From Liolophura sinensis (Eukaryota; Mollusca; Polyplacophora; Chitonida; Chitonidae), in assembly GCF_032854445.1 (NCBI RefSeq), contig NC_088295.1:52869249-52933248 (forward strand): a DNA stretch of 64,000 bases, given 5' to 3'. Each line of letters begins with the position of its first letter. Position 1 is the stretch's first letter. The notes under the pieces are model-generated. The model saw only the letters and a program-made list of their open reading frames with translations. It made no database searches and was not told the DNA's origin. A program made the position numbers and the translations under genes. Shown piece by piece: positions 35,171 through 46,886 of this stretch.

Positions 35171-36255
35171 ATTTATTAAGTCTATTTATCGGCTAAATAG
35201 GCTACAGTATGTGGAAAAAATTGTTAGAGGAACAGAGAATGTCTTAGTGAACATATTTTATTGGAGTTTTGCTCGGTAAATGCATGTATTGGTTCATTTT
35301 GCACGGATTTTATGGCGCGGAGATCCTGTGCGCTAAGCTGTTTTTAAACATCACTATTTTAACCTGGATGACTCCTCGGCTGTGATGTACGCCTAACCCC
35401 ATATAAAAAGATTGGTTGTACAGGTTGTCTAATGCTGTCCACGGGTGTTCAATCAACGAGACAATGTTAGTGCTCTGTGAATGCTGTAACCGAATACCAA
35501 ATTTCGGCTTGATACATGCAATTGTTCTTGAGGAAATTCAATTAAAGATTTTTTCTTCACCGAACAACAAAGCGGAAATAGTAAGTCACACTGCATGGAA
35601 TGTCATTAATTTTGTTCACGGTTGCATAGTCGTGTATTCCTTGAAGCTCTTTCGCCACTAGCTACGTTCGCTTTACTCCATTGCCACCACTAACAAATTT
35701 TGTACACAAACCTTGAACAACGCCGAGGTCATTGGCGTCACGGTGATGAGAAGGACAGTCATATCACAGAAGATCAAAACTTTGGATTAGAAGTAATAAT
35801 ATACTTTACACACATGTATTATCTGTATCTAAAGTACGTACAACATGATTCTAACCAACACCTGCAACAATTTTGTTAATGAATGCTGATTAAATAGACC
35901 TGCGCGAGGACACCAGTGATAAGGATAAGCCTAAACGAGACTGGAGGTGGCAGTGATGTAAAGAGGGCAGGGAGAGCTGTAAATGAACTGTGAGGAAGAT
36001 ATTGCATAGTAAGCCTGTTCTGACTACCCACCAGCAGTTTGGCTCAGTCTTGAGGTGTCGGAAAATCAGTGTGTTAGTGGGTGCAGAGAACATTTTTTCA
36101 ATCGTCCGAGTAAGAGCGAAAACTTGATTTGTTGGGGTGTGTTGAAGGTTCAGTGGAGCAGATGTCTTGCGCAGGTCATTTTGTGCTCTGTTAAAATTGA
36201 TTTCATCTGGATTAACCAATTTTTGAACGTTACTTCAATTCAGATTACCATAGAA

Positions 36256-36432
36256 ATTTATTTATTTATTCATTTGATTATAGAGTTCTACACCGTAAGC
36301 CTACTCATATATGTTTCTCTTATACGACGGAGGCCAACATTATGATCGGAGGAAACCTGACAGAGCCGGGCGGAAACCCACGACCATCGGAAGGTTCCGG
36401 ACAGACTCTCCCGCGTACAACTGGAGAGGAAA
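36256..36432 (-). mobile_element. SINE family 1, minus strand, diverged
   Basis: Diverged reverse copy: TTATTTATTCATTTGATTATAG, ATACGACGGAGGCCAACATT, GGAAACCCACGACCATC and CTGGAGAGGAAAGCAGC are recognisable. It is truncated before the tRNA-like head. Confidence 0.75.
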
Positions 36433-37949
36433 GCAGCATGAGCTAGAATTTTCCGTTTGAACGTGTTGACACATGGACCAGCAGGCAGACAAAATAAACA
36501 CCGCCAAAACTTAACCTGCTTTGGTGGTGGTAATAATAACTAAAACCTTCTGTGTGAAGCACAGTCTATGCAATGTTTGATTCAGCCCCATGTGTATTTA
36601 GGTTTTACAGCACCCATGTTGTTTTACTGAAATGCACGAATCATTATGAAATGTTAACAGGGACAGGTTTGTCTGTCTGTCTGTCTGTTTGTTGTTTGTC
36701 TGTTAGCAGCTGTACAGAAAACGTTATCCACAGATTTGTATGCCACTTTATGCACATTGAATTCATTAAGTTTGTTTGTGATGCGCTTCGGGATCGGACT
36801 TCAGGCATTTATTAAGCGATTCTCGATCACTGCTATGAAATGACACAAAAGAGTATTTCTCCTTTGCCTGTAATGTTCGAGGGAGAACATTTTGCTAGGG
36901 TGGAGATCAGAACTCTCTGGGTGCCTTTTAGTTGGTGTATACCCTTATTAATGTGTATGTTCAATAAATATCCATATGTGGTTAACCACCGACAATACTT
37001 CGCTGACAATGTGATATGCCGTTTTCCTCTTTCGTTTCCTTCACTATTTTTCTATTTATTTCTCTATCCAATTACACACATACATGAAAGGAGGCTAACA
37101 TGTGCCGTACTAACATCAGGTCGATTCAATATATTATAGTCAACTTGCTTGAAAGCGTGGCATTTTATCTCTGCCTATATGTAGCTATATACAATGAGAA
37201 GGTGGGGATCTGGAGACGGGGTGAGGCTAGATTGTTGGCTTCTATCCACCTTTAGTCATATAAAACAAAGACACGTACGTTGTGTGCGAAAATGCGTTAA
37301 CTCACAGTTTACTGGTCATTCCACTCCTGCAACAGTCAAGCACTTGTAAAGGCAAGCTCTGCATATATGTGAGCAGTTCTCATGTGCCATGCATGTGCAG
37401 ATCAGGTCAGGCTTCAGCCTTGCAAACTTTAGACAACCCGTATGTAGAATCTAGAGTGATTGTTTCCAAACGGGTTGTGAACATGTCCTCTGCGAAAGAA
37501 GATTGCACTTGCTTGTTGTTTGCTATCATCCGCCAGTTCCAAGAATCACGAGAGAAGAGTGCACGTCACAAGTGCAAGATGACACCAGGTTTTACTCACC
37601 ACTTCGATGGTAAGTATATGGGGCTACAATATCATATATATAATTGAGTGCTCAACCAGAGTTTGGCATTTCATTCAGAAACGCACCTTATACCTCCATT
37701 ATGTACCTGTATGTTCACAACTAAACCACACATATGCCCTCATCTAGCGTTACAGGAGACTGTATGAGCCTTCCTGTGGATCAGATCATCAGATCATGGA
37801 AAAAGTAACATTACCATTCATGCAGCGATAATAAATTGCACCTACAATGCAACGCAGCGGATTTACCAAGTTTTAGGTCAATAAGGGGATTAGTAAAGTG
37901 TACAGCGCTGTTTGGTCATGTGCATAATAGACGTGATATGGTGTTAATT

Positions 37950-37965
37950 GGGGGGGGGGGGGGGG
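37950..37965 (+). repeat. Run of 16 guanines
   Basis: An uninterrupted G16 tract, able in principle to form a quadruplex and likely unstable in length. Confidence 0.9.
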
Positions 37966-38282
37966 ACTCTTCGATAAACAATGAGCAACAGCATTAACTT
38001 GACTACTCCTCTGCATACGTTAGTTCATAACCTTAAGCATGTGTTTGGGCACTAGATACACATAACACCCGTAAATACCATATGGGTGATCAGATCAAAT
38101 TGAACAGGTTTCAAAGACTTCTAAAAAAGCAATTCTTTAAAGAATCTTCAAAACATTGTTTTCCTTTAGTATTGTACAATTTACCATCAAAAAGCGTGCG
38201 TGAAAATCCATTGTCTATGTGGTTTGAACATGGAGACAGAACCTAGTCTAGTCTACCTCCATGGTTTGACGAATCATTTCCT

Positions 38283-38498
38283 GCGCGGCTTCTCTGCACC
38301 CATAACAACTCAAGCAATCCCCAAACAAGACAACCGTCACTCCTGTTTTCCACGTCATACAGATAACATGTATGAAAACTTCACCTGATTGCGGGTCTTC
38401 TCTGCACCCCAATCAACTCAAGCAATCCCCAAACAAGACAACCGCCACTCCTGTTTTCCACGTCATACAGGTAACATGTATGAAAACTTCAACTGTAG
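38283..38498. repeat. 108-bp tandem duplication
   Basis: Two adjacent copies of about 108 bp. Shared words such as TTCTCTGCACCC and CAAGCAATCCCCAAACAAGA are spaced 108 bases apart. The copies differ at few sites, so the duplication is recent. No function is visible. Confidence 0.9.
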
Positions 38499-39481
38499 GC
38501 CTACCTGTTACATGTACCACAACCAGGGACCCGCTTTACGACGGAACCTCAAACTGCCATCATGGAAATTGCACTTGCACGTAGCCTTATGACAGATGTA
38601 GCAATAATTGGTATTTCAGAGCTAACATCAACATTCGTACCCGAAGATGGGGTAACACATAAGTGTCTGTGCATGGTATTTTACAGCTTATAGCTGAATT
38701 ATAGGGTTAGGAGTGTTAATTGTAATTATTAAAATTTAACTGATGCCTGTTATCCATCCCATCGTGAGTGGAGTTGGTTGGGGGTGGGTGGTGGTGGCAT
38801 TTGCGCAATGTTCGGGCATCTAAATTGTTTCTGAAGGCACGTGGTACAAAAATCTTGACACTATGAAGATGTCGAGGGGCTTTCCGCCACACACCACACC
38901 CCCTCCCCTTAAGGCCCAATGCCCCATGTAAACGATGTCACACTGAAAGCTCCCGGCGCATTGAGCGATTAGCCGGAGGGATGTCCATCCCCTGAGGTGT
39001 TGCGGGGCTAGAATCTCGCCATGATTACTGAGGTGTAAGTGTACGAGTAGTGGCAAAAGTCCTCAGTTAAACAGTTTTCGCATAGTGCCTAAGATAGATA
39101 GTAGCCTCTCCCTTAGAGGTTACAGAAGGTAGGAGTCAGCCATATTTGTGTGTGAGGACTAGAATATACGTTTGTATCAAACACAAACAGCTGTTGTGTG
39201 AGATCTCTTCATAAATATTACAACATTATAAAATATTATATTTTTTTTGTAACCAAAATAATTCATATAGAAGTAGCTAGGCTGATAAATGGCAATTCAG
39301 TGGAAATCGGATCAAATGTTAATGTTAATGAAATTTGACAAAAATACCACAAACAATGAAACAAAACGACAATACCAAAAATACAACAAAAACTTTTCAG
39401 TTTTGAATTACCCGTATTGTGGACAAAAATTACGTGTACACCTATATAGGCCTGGTCTACTTCGTTCATTCACATAAGCCT

Positions 39482-39746
39482 CGGGGCCTCCGTGGCTCAG
39501 TTAGTTAGCACGCTAGCGCAGCGTAATGATCCACGAGTCTCTCACCAATGCGGTCGCTGTGAGTTCAAGTCCAGCTTATGCTGGCTTCCTCTGCGGTCGT
39601 ACGTGGGAAGGTCCGGCAGCAATCTGCGGATGGTCGGGGGTTTCCCCCGGGCTCTGCCCGGTTTCCACCCACCATAATGCTGGCCCCTGTCGTGTAAGTG
39701 AAATATTCTTGAGTACGGCGTAAAACACCAATCAAATAAATAAATA
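39482..39746 (+). mobile_element. SINE family 1, full length, with 15-bp target duplication
   Basis: A reference copy for this window. The tRNA-derived head starts GGGGCCTCCGTGGCTCAGTT (A-box region) and has GTGAGTTCAAGTCC (B-box region), followed by the body and an AATAAATAAATA tail. CATTCACATAAGCCT flanks it on both sides (39467-39481 and 39747-39761). Confidence 0.95.
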
Positions 39747-40800
39747 CATTCACATAAGCCTAATTTAATTTTACGGCCATAAAGGTCTAGAATGTGTTTT
39801 TTTCTTGTATTTTTTTCATTCTGCTTTCCAAATGACCTGTACATATCTCTTTTTAAAAAATCAAAATGAATTCTCCGCAATGTTAGCAATTGTTTTTTTT
39901 TTAATGGTGAGCTTTATCCTTATACAAATTTAGAAGAGAGACGATCGATCATCATTCTTATATAATTACATGAATTATTTCCTTCAGATATAAAATAATT
40001 CATGCAGAATTGGTACTACATATTCATATCATTATTTATTTTAGCTTTGTCTAAACATGACTTACTCAATGCTTTTGTTGAATGATAGGCCTAATCTTTA
40101 TTACCAATAGGTTTGTCTTTGTATTATATAAAAATTTTCTTGAATTCCATCTTTTCATTGCTTCCTTTTGCTGCTTAATGTATTTGTCAATTTATGTTTT
40201 GTTGCGATAAACATTCATTTGAAACTGTACCTATCTTTTGAATGATTTTCAAGAACAAAGAATCAATTACTCAAGTGTGATAATTACACGCCGTCTTAAA
40301 GCCCACTGCTGTCTCTGGCTTACAAGTGTCTGAGTTGTTGAAGTCTGCGTTACTCATCACATGACACAAGTGTCATATTGCTCTTTAATCCTGAGTGACC
40401 CTATTCTCAAAACTGACATTAGCTTGTGTCTGTGTCACCATTTGAAAATTGCCATGTACTGAAGGAAGTAAATTCAATCCAAGCGGTAGACCTACGCAGT
40501 TCTGAGGTGCTTATATAATTCAACCCATCTTGACAAATCTTCATTTATGAATCCAAAGTAGCCCAACAGGAAAGAACGAGAGACCCATCATCAAGGAAAT
40601 TATTTCTTCCTCTGAACGAAATTGAAACGAGTTGAAAACAGCGTGGTATAGTCTATGCAGTTTGCACTGGCTTTAGCGATCATTCACTAAAGTGTCCTGG
40701 TCTGAAGGCTCTGAACTCACTTCCGCGTTCAGGCAAGTGTTGTGCCCGTTGCATTCTGGGTAATAGTACCCGGCAGTTTCAAAATTACCCGAATAAGACC

Positions 40801-43800
40801 ATGGACGACTGCGTTACACCCTTAAAATATACCGTATTTAGTAGAGGAGAACCAGCCAGGGAGTCTAAAATTAGTCTGGGTGAGTAGAGGAATCTTTATG
40901 GATATGTTTTCGGTTATTTAGAATCTGTATATAACTGCTTTCTGGAAAATCCTTGTCGACTGCGATTTGGTAGTGGAATCATAAAGGGTCCAAATTTCGA
41001 GAAACGCCCATCGTGTTTTTCTTTTTGAATTTGTTTTTTAGGGGAAGCGCAAACCTCTTCCGACAGGGACTGTAATTAAACACCAAGGTTTTATTTTGTA
41101 GTCCACGGTAAATAGTAACACGAAAGCCGTATTCAGCGTGCAACTCATGTTTTTTAAACTCTATTTAGAATGCGTATCTCTTCAATCTTCGACTTCCAGT
41201 TTACGATTACTGCTAAACTAAGTTTACCATTGTATATCCTAGATCCTAAGCACAGTTAACTGTTCACATTCGTTATTATATGATTTAGTATATATTCTTT
41301 CTAAGAATGATGTTGATAAAGGAATACTTTGTAAAACCCATAAATGTCTCACTAATTGTTTTAGCGGTTTGCTCATGTCACGTGTGATGAGGAAACAACA
41401 GCACCTGCCCTGTCACTGGCTAATGAACACAAGCAGATGTTACTAAACAGGTTGATTTTTGTCTTGCCCACCCTACACATTGCTGAACTGTGTGTTTCTT
41501 AAAGAAGAATCTTGTTTTATTACTCTCCCCTCCCTCCACATGTTGATATTCCCACCTGCTAGCATTAGGTACAGCTTCCAAACTGCCTGCAGACTGTCTC
41601 ATTTAGATAACACTTGGAATGAGTCTGGTGCCAGAGCCAATTAAAACAATAGTGAAACAGTAGGGGTCAAAACCAAGGGATTATTGTGTTGAGCCAAAAC
41701 CTGCTAGTGTAATCACAGGTTAGATCAGATTATGTTTATTGGCTTGGTAAGCTGGATGATGATTTGGTGTCTCCCAGTCTAACTATTTTAGTATAAAAGG
41801 GATTGATTTACCATTGCTTAGTCAGAACCAAGACAGTCACTATTCAACCTACAACCCATTCAGGCCTTTGCAAGAACCTAGGAGAGAAACCTATCATATT
41901 ACAGAAAGTTGACTAATATATTACACGTTGTTGCATAACCCAGAAGAGCTAAATTGGAAGTTAATCTGCATGTAGTAGCTAGTGCAAGGACATGTGACCT
42001 GAAGGCTCCATACCCCAGCTGTTTTTTCCATCACTGCTCAGTGCTTCTAAGATCTAACCCACAGGATCTCAGCTTTTCACACCAGTGCTGAAAGTGCTAA
42101 GCAAACTTACTTTTACCATCATTTAATTGTTTACTAAAATTTCCAAAAGTGCTAAGATGGGACAAACCAGCTGTGAAGCTAAAGTGCTAGGTGAGAAATG
42201 GCCTCTTTAAACATGTACATTTTCGGTATTTTGGTATGAGCTTAATATTTAAAGGAAACTCAAAATAACCATTGAATTTTTAACTGGCATTAATGTTTTG
42301 GTTGGATGTCCTTTTTCATATTTCAGGGCCTTTCCGTGCTACTCAAATCTGGAATGAGATTGTTACTCATTTGAAGTTGACAGTTGAAGTGAAGAGACGA
42401 CGTCACAAGATGAGATACGTTGATAACTGCTTCACGGGCACAGATGCAGTCAATGTGGTTTTCCAATACTTACTGAAAGATCAGAGTTGTTTTGGAGCTG
42501 AAATTTGCAGGGAGAAAGCAGTAAAGGTGAGATTTGTGCGATCAAATTGTATAGGTTTCTATGAACAAAAGATCTTATAATTCTTGTTATATCAGTTACA
42601 TATGTTAGTTTGTATTGAATACGTACAATTTGTGTAATATTCATGTTAATGTTGTTAACTGTATCCGGGCTGTGTGCCTTGGAACATCGGATACTTCTAC
42701 ATGTTCTCTTTGCTAACACTATTAATATCTTCCCTTCTGATTTTCATGTTTTCAGCTGTGTCAGACATTGATGGATCGGAGTGTGTTTGAGCCTGTTTCC
42801 TCAAGAGTCAGTGAGGGGAAGAGGCCTGTGTTTGAGGACAGTCAGAGTAAGCTGTACCAGTTTATTGGGGTGGATCCGTGTGAGACTATGGTATATGATT
42901 CTGACATGGAGGCATTGGATGACACTGACGATGAAGATACAGCAGGATCCAGCCCAGGGGAGGAGAGGAGGTAAGCTTATAACATAAAATTTACATCCAT
43001 TGCTAATTTAATTGGATTTTCTTACCACTGTGTAATGCTTACAATTCAGGTCCTGGAATCAACATGTACATGCATCTGTACTTTTGTAAATATAGGTGTA
43101 AAATTTTGTACACAAGTAAATAACATCTCGGTTTTTCTTTTGTCCGTAGATGTGACCAGTGCTGTATACATAATTGACCGATCATTTAAAGTATTCAGCG
43201 GTCAAATTTTTCAAGTTTTAGTACTGTACATGACATTTGTAGACCTTTAAGGCTCATTGTTACTGACCAATGTTATAATAACTCACCATAAAACTGACAT
43301 CTATCACAGATGGAAAAGAAATGATTTTCTGAATTTCCATGTTGATTGATCAGTTGACAAATAATGCACAGATGAATTATAGTTCCTCAGAATGTTTGGC
43401 CACAGCTTATTGGAAAAATCTCAGCAAAGTTCATTCTTTGCCTGAATAAACCATGATAACCCCTTTTAACCATAATAAACATTTTTGTCCTTATTGTTGG
43501 CAGAAATAACCAGGATCTAGAACCAGACATGATCGGTGATCATGATGACATCATCTGTAATCCGATACTACTGAGCAAACAAGGAAATATGATGGCCGAG
43601 GTGCTACAGTTGCAGAAGGGTATGAAGAGGAAGAGTGTTAACCTGACTGCCCACCCATTGCAGCGCACCAAAGTGCCACGTCGATTTTCCTACCCTGAGG
43701 GTATGAAGTTAGGGGACAACCCTGGAGAAATTCAGCCAGGGGGTAAGTTACTTAGTCAGTTCAGGTTAAGATGGAGGAAGAAGTATGTGGTCTCTGAGAA

Positions 43801-46800
43801 GATTTAAAGTTTTCATTTTGTCAGAATTGTTTGTCGTCATGCACCTGTTGACCATTTCAGTTGCTGATTCAGTTGAAATTTTTCATTTTCTAATGTACTG
43901 CTTCCTCAGCTAATTCACTGCTCAGAGTTTATAGGTTGTGACATTATGCCATTGCAAGGATGTCCATTTTGTGCTGGGACTTCGTCACTTAATATGAAAT
44001 CAATGCATGTTAACAAATAATTTTCATTATTGTACATCCCTGTCCATGTTAAAATGCAGTGATTTACCCCTACATGCCATAAAGCGATCACATCATGTCA
44101 CAAACCCACATCACCACAAAGATCCAATATTGTGTTAGCAATTACTAGTCAAAAGTGGTGTTGGCGTTCGGCATGAAGGGGATAGTGCAACGACTGGTTG
44201 ACACTTACCAGTATAATGGCTCGAGCGGGCGGCTTACTTCCCTTCGCTAAGTCGTCTCAGTGAAGCAGCACTAGATAAAAGAGCGGTGGAAATCCCTCCT
44301 GCAACAAGGAGGCACATTACATACACCCTAAGGATTCCTTTGTCGTCATATAATACAAACCTCAAGCACTTTCTCACTCAAAAGTGGTGTTACAGTAACC
44401 ATCAGTTGTAGCTAATCTTCTAGCAAATGGTGCCACCATTTGATCAGATGGACCAAGCAAGAAGTTGTGGTGCCTGCTGAGGCAGTTACATTTGTTGACA
44501 ACATTATTTGCTTATTTTATGTTCATTATCATTGTTACTATTATTTATTATATATTATATAAATGTCCATTTTATAAATATTTTGTGCTTTTATATTCTG
44601 AGCTCTCGACAGACAATTTATCCAGTTGACCTAATTTGTTGGTTAGGTCCCTGAACAAAGTTAACTCCCTTCTTTTCTACTTCCAGCCTATGATGAGATG
44701 TGGAGAGAAGTGGCTTTAAGAAAACTGTTAACAATAGTGGATGTGCCCATCCTGGATGGTCTTCTCTCTGAGGACAAGAGTCACAGGAAGTCCAACCGCT
44801 TTAACGTGGTCATAACCAATGTCATCAATAACCGTATGCGACCTACAGCCTCTGCAGGGGGAAATGAAGACCCCTGGGTGAAGTCAGCCTTAGAAGTATT
44901 GGAAGGTCTACCATTAGGGTTATCTGTCCTTGATAAGGAGCTCCAGGGCCCAGTCACCATGTCAACAAAACGCCAGCTGTTTCGAGCCATCTGCAAGCAC
45001 TATTCTCAGGGGTCAGAGCCTCTGTTACCTGAACGGTTCATCGACCTGTACCTGGCAATCCTAAACCTAATACTGCAGGAGAAGGATGACTTGGCTGTCC
45101 AGGCCCTTCAACTGCTGATGATCTTACTACCTTGGCAGACTATAGAGGAAGTGGATCGGCTCTTCAGGTTCATGGTGGCTGTTGCCAATGACACTTCGTG
45201 CTTTCTTGAGGAACAGGTTAGCTCATTAGTACAGTTGTCTTTTTACACATGTTCTTTTCAGTATACATAATTTTTTTTTCAAGAATTTCAAGAAAAGTGT
45301 AGAAAATTGTCCAGTTTGCTTGATTGATACAATTAAAATTTCAGTAGTATCTTAGTTGAAATATATATCACATTTTCACATTAATTGTTTCTGTTCACAG
45401 GAGGATAACAAGATTGTAGTTATCAACACGTTTACTGATATACTCATTCAACACACTATGATCTCTCACAATCTTTCGGCGGTGCTTGTCGGCTTTATCC
45501 TTTCTAATGCTGGAACCGTCTTTACCATCCCTAAGGAGATTGAGGATAAAGTCCAGTACTATATGGCACAGGTCAGACAAGGAAAGCTGGACCCAGTTAT
45601 TGGTATGTGTCTGCCAACCATAAAAAGTAGGTGGAGTAAGGTGATATTTGATTGGCCAGATCGTGCAGGATAGAGCAACAGCCTTCACAGAATTTCCCTT
45701 TTGTTTCACTTTCATTGTGCGATTTTCCCATTTTTATTCCTGGGTTATTTTGAATACATTTTCGGTGATTGGGTGGCAGAGGTATTTGGAGGCACAAAGC
45801 ACTGTGAAGGGAGTTCCACTGTACTGCACGAATATGACCGTTGCACATTTATATGTATTTTGCACAAGTTAGCATGGTTTTTATACTAACGCCTTCTTAA
45901 ACTTCTTCGCCCTGGTTTAGCTAGGTAAGATAAAAGTGTTTGATAACTGGTGACAAAAAATGACTTTAAAGGTAATGTAACTTAAATTCAAGAAACTTTC
46001 TAAAGTAATAATTTTTAGCTCAGCATCTTAGTTATCATGAATAGTTCAAAGTTAACTACACAAACTGAACAATACAGAAATTTACATATTTTAAGATTGG
46101 AAAAGAAGTCTTATTTTTTCATTTTAACTATACATTGTTGGGGGGCCTCCGTGGCTCAGTTGGTTAGCGCGCTAGCACAGCGTTATGCCCCAGGAGTCTC
46201 TCACCAATGCGGTCGCTGTGAGTTCAAGTCCAGCTCATGCTGGCTTCCTCTGCGGTCGTACGTGGGAAGGTCTGGCAGCAACCTGTGGATGGTCGTGGGT
46301 TTCCCCCGAGCTCTGTCCGGTTTCCTCCCACTATAATGCTGGCTGCTGTCATATAAGTGAAATATTCCTGAGTACGGCGTAAAACACCGATCAAATAAAT
46401 AAATATATTATTGGTTTAAGAGTGCAGTAAATTGACTGTTACTGTTATCAAAAAAATAAGTATGGGTGTGAAATATTTCCTGAATACAAGTGGATTTATT
46501 TGTTACACTGTATGTTATCCCTAATCTTAATAGATTACATCTGCTTTTTTATCAAGCCCTCTATTGTAATTCTCACTGCTAATGTGCCAATTTGTTTATG
46601 AAAGAATGTGACATGCCTCTTTGTGTATGACACATTGGCCAAGTTTGTATTTTAACTGATGTGGGTCTTTTTCGTTTTTTCTACAGAAGAATCCTACTGT
46701 GCCAGGTTAACCCATGAAGAATACAGCAAACAAAAAGCTGCAGCCACTAACGAGGGATTGAGAAATATGATTGATGCAATCCTAGATGACACCAAAATAC

Positions 46801-46886
46801 CCCTCAAAGAGAAGAAACTCAGGTTAAAACAGTTTCAGAAGTTCCATCCACAGATTTGTGCTCAGTACTTCCCAGATATCGTTTGA
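40801..46886 (+). CDS. DEPDC7: DEP domain-containing protein 7, seven coding exons
   Basis: Exons 40801-40879, 42327-42526, 42756-42970, 43504-43742, 44687-45216, 45401-45602 and 46687-46886 join in consistent phases (1,0,2,1,0,1) with GT-AG introns, giving 554 residues (human about 511). The ATG at 40801 is supported because exon one enters exon two in frame. Exons two and three encode the DEP domain, starting about residue 27 (RATQIWNE, VEVKRRRHKMRYVDNCFTG, then FEDSQSKLYQFIG), a fold used for membrane or G-protein-signalling contacts. An acidic linker (DDTDDEDTAGSS) follows. The conserved C-terminal region starts at YDEMWREVALRKLL and ends with LKEKKLRLKQFQKFHP, matching the DEPDC7 C terminus closely. 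The precise function of DEPDC7 is poorly known. Introns carry SINEs at 44165-44355 and 46141-46408. AATAAA hexamers occur at about 47573 (inside a SINE) and 47755; which is used is not clear. Confidence 0.94.
44165..44355 (+). mobile_element. SINE family 2 copy in a DEPDC7 intron
   Basis: Matches the minus-strand element at 62584-62822: GGCATGAAGGGGATAGTGCA, ACGACTGGTTGAC, AGTATAATGGCTCG, GTCTCAGTGAAGCA, CTGCAACAAGGAGGCACATT and AAGGATTCCTTTGTCGTCAT. The head and 3' end are truncated. Confidence 0.8.
46141..46408 (+). mobile_element. SINE family 1, full length, in the last DEPDC7 intron
   Basis: The head GGGGCCTCCGTGGCTCAGTT, GTGAGTTCAAGTCC, the full body and an AATAAATAAATAT tail are all present. 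It is nearly collinear with the copy at 39482. Confidence 0.93.

Larger units (their letters stand above)
33184..40800. other. Non-coding region between the lectin gene and DEPDC7
   Basis: The missing 5' exons of the minus-strand lectin gene should lie here or beyond, but no exon with the right phase and lectin-like sequence was found. Contents: TA microsatellite at about 33595-33620, a degenerate repeat at about 34985-35170, SINEs at 36256-36432 and 39482-39746, a G run at 37950-37965, and a 108-bp duplication at 38283-38498. Confidence 0.45.

Noticed and set aside
37282-37609. Open frame ending at a good GTAAGT donor
   Set aside because: The frame has no ATG until late, the peptide is not recognised and no partner exon was found.
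39482-39560. tRNA gene
   Set aside because: The A-box and B-box-like words belong to the tRNA-derived head of a SINE. The same head recurs in other copies, and no clean cloverleaf was seen.
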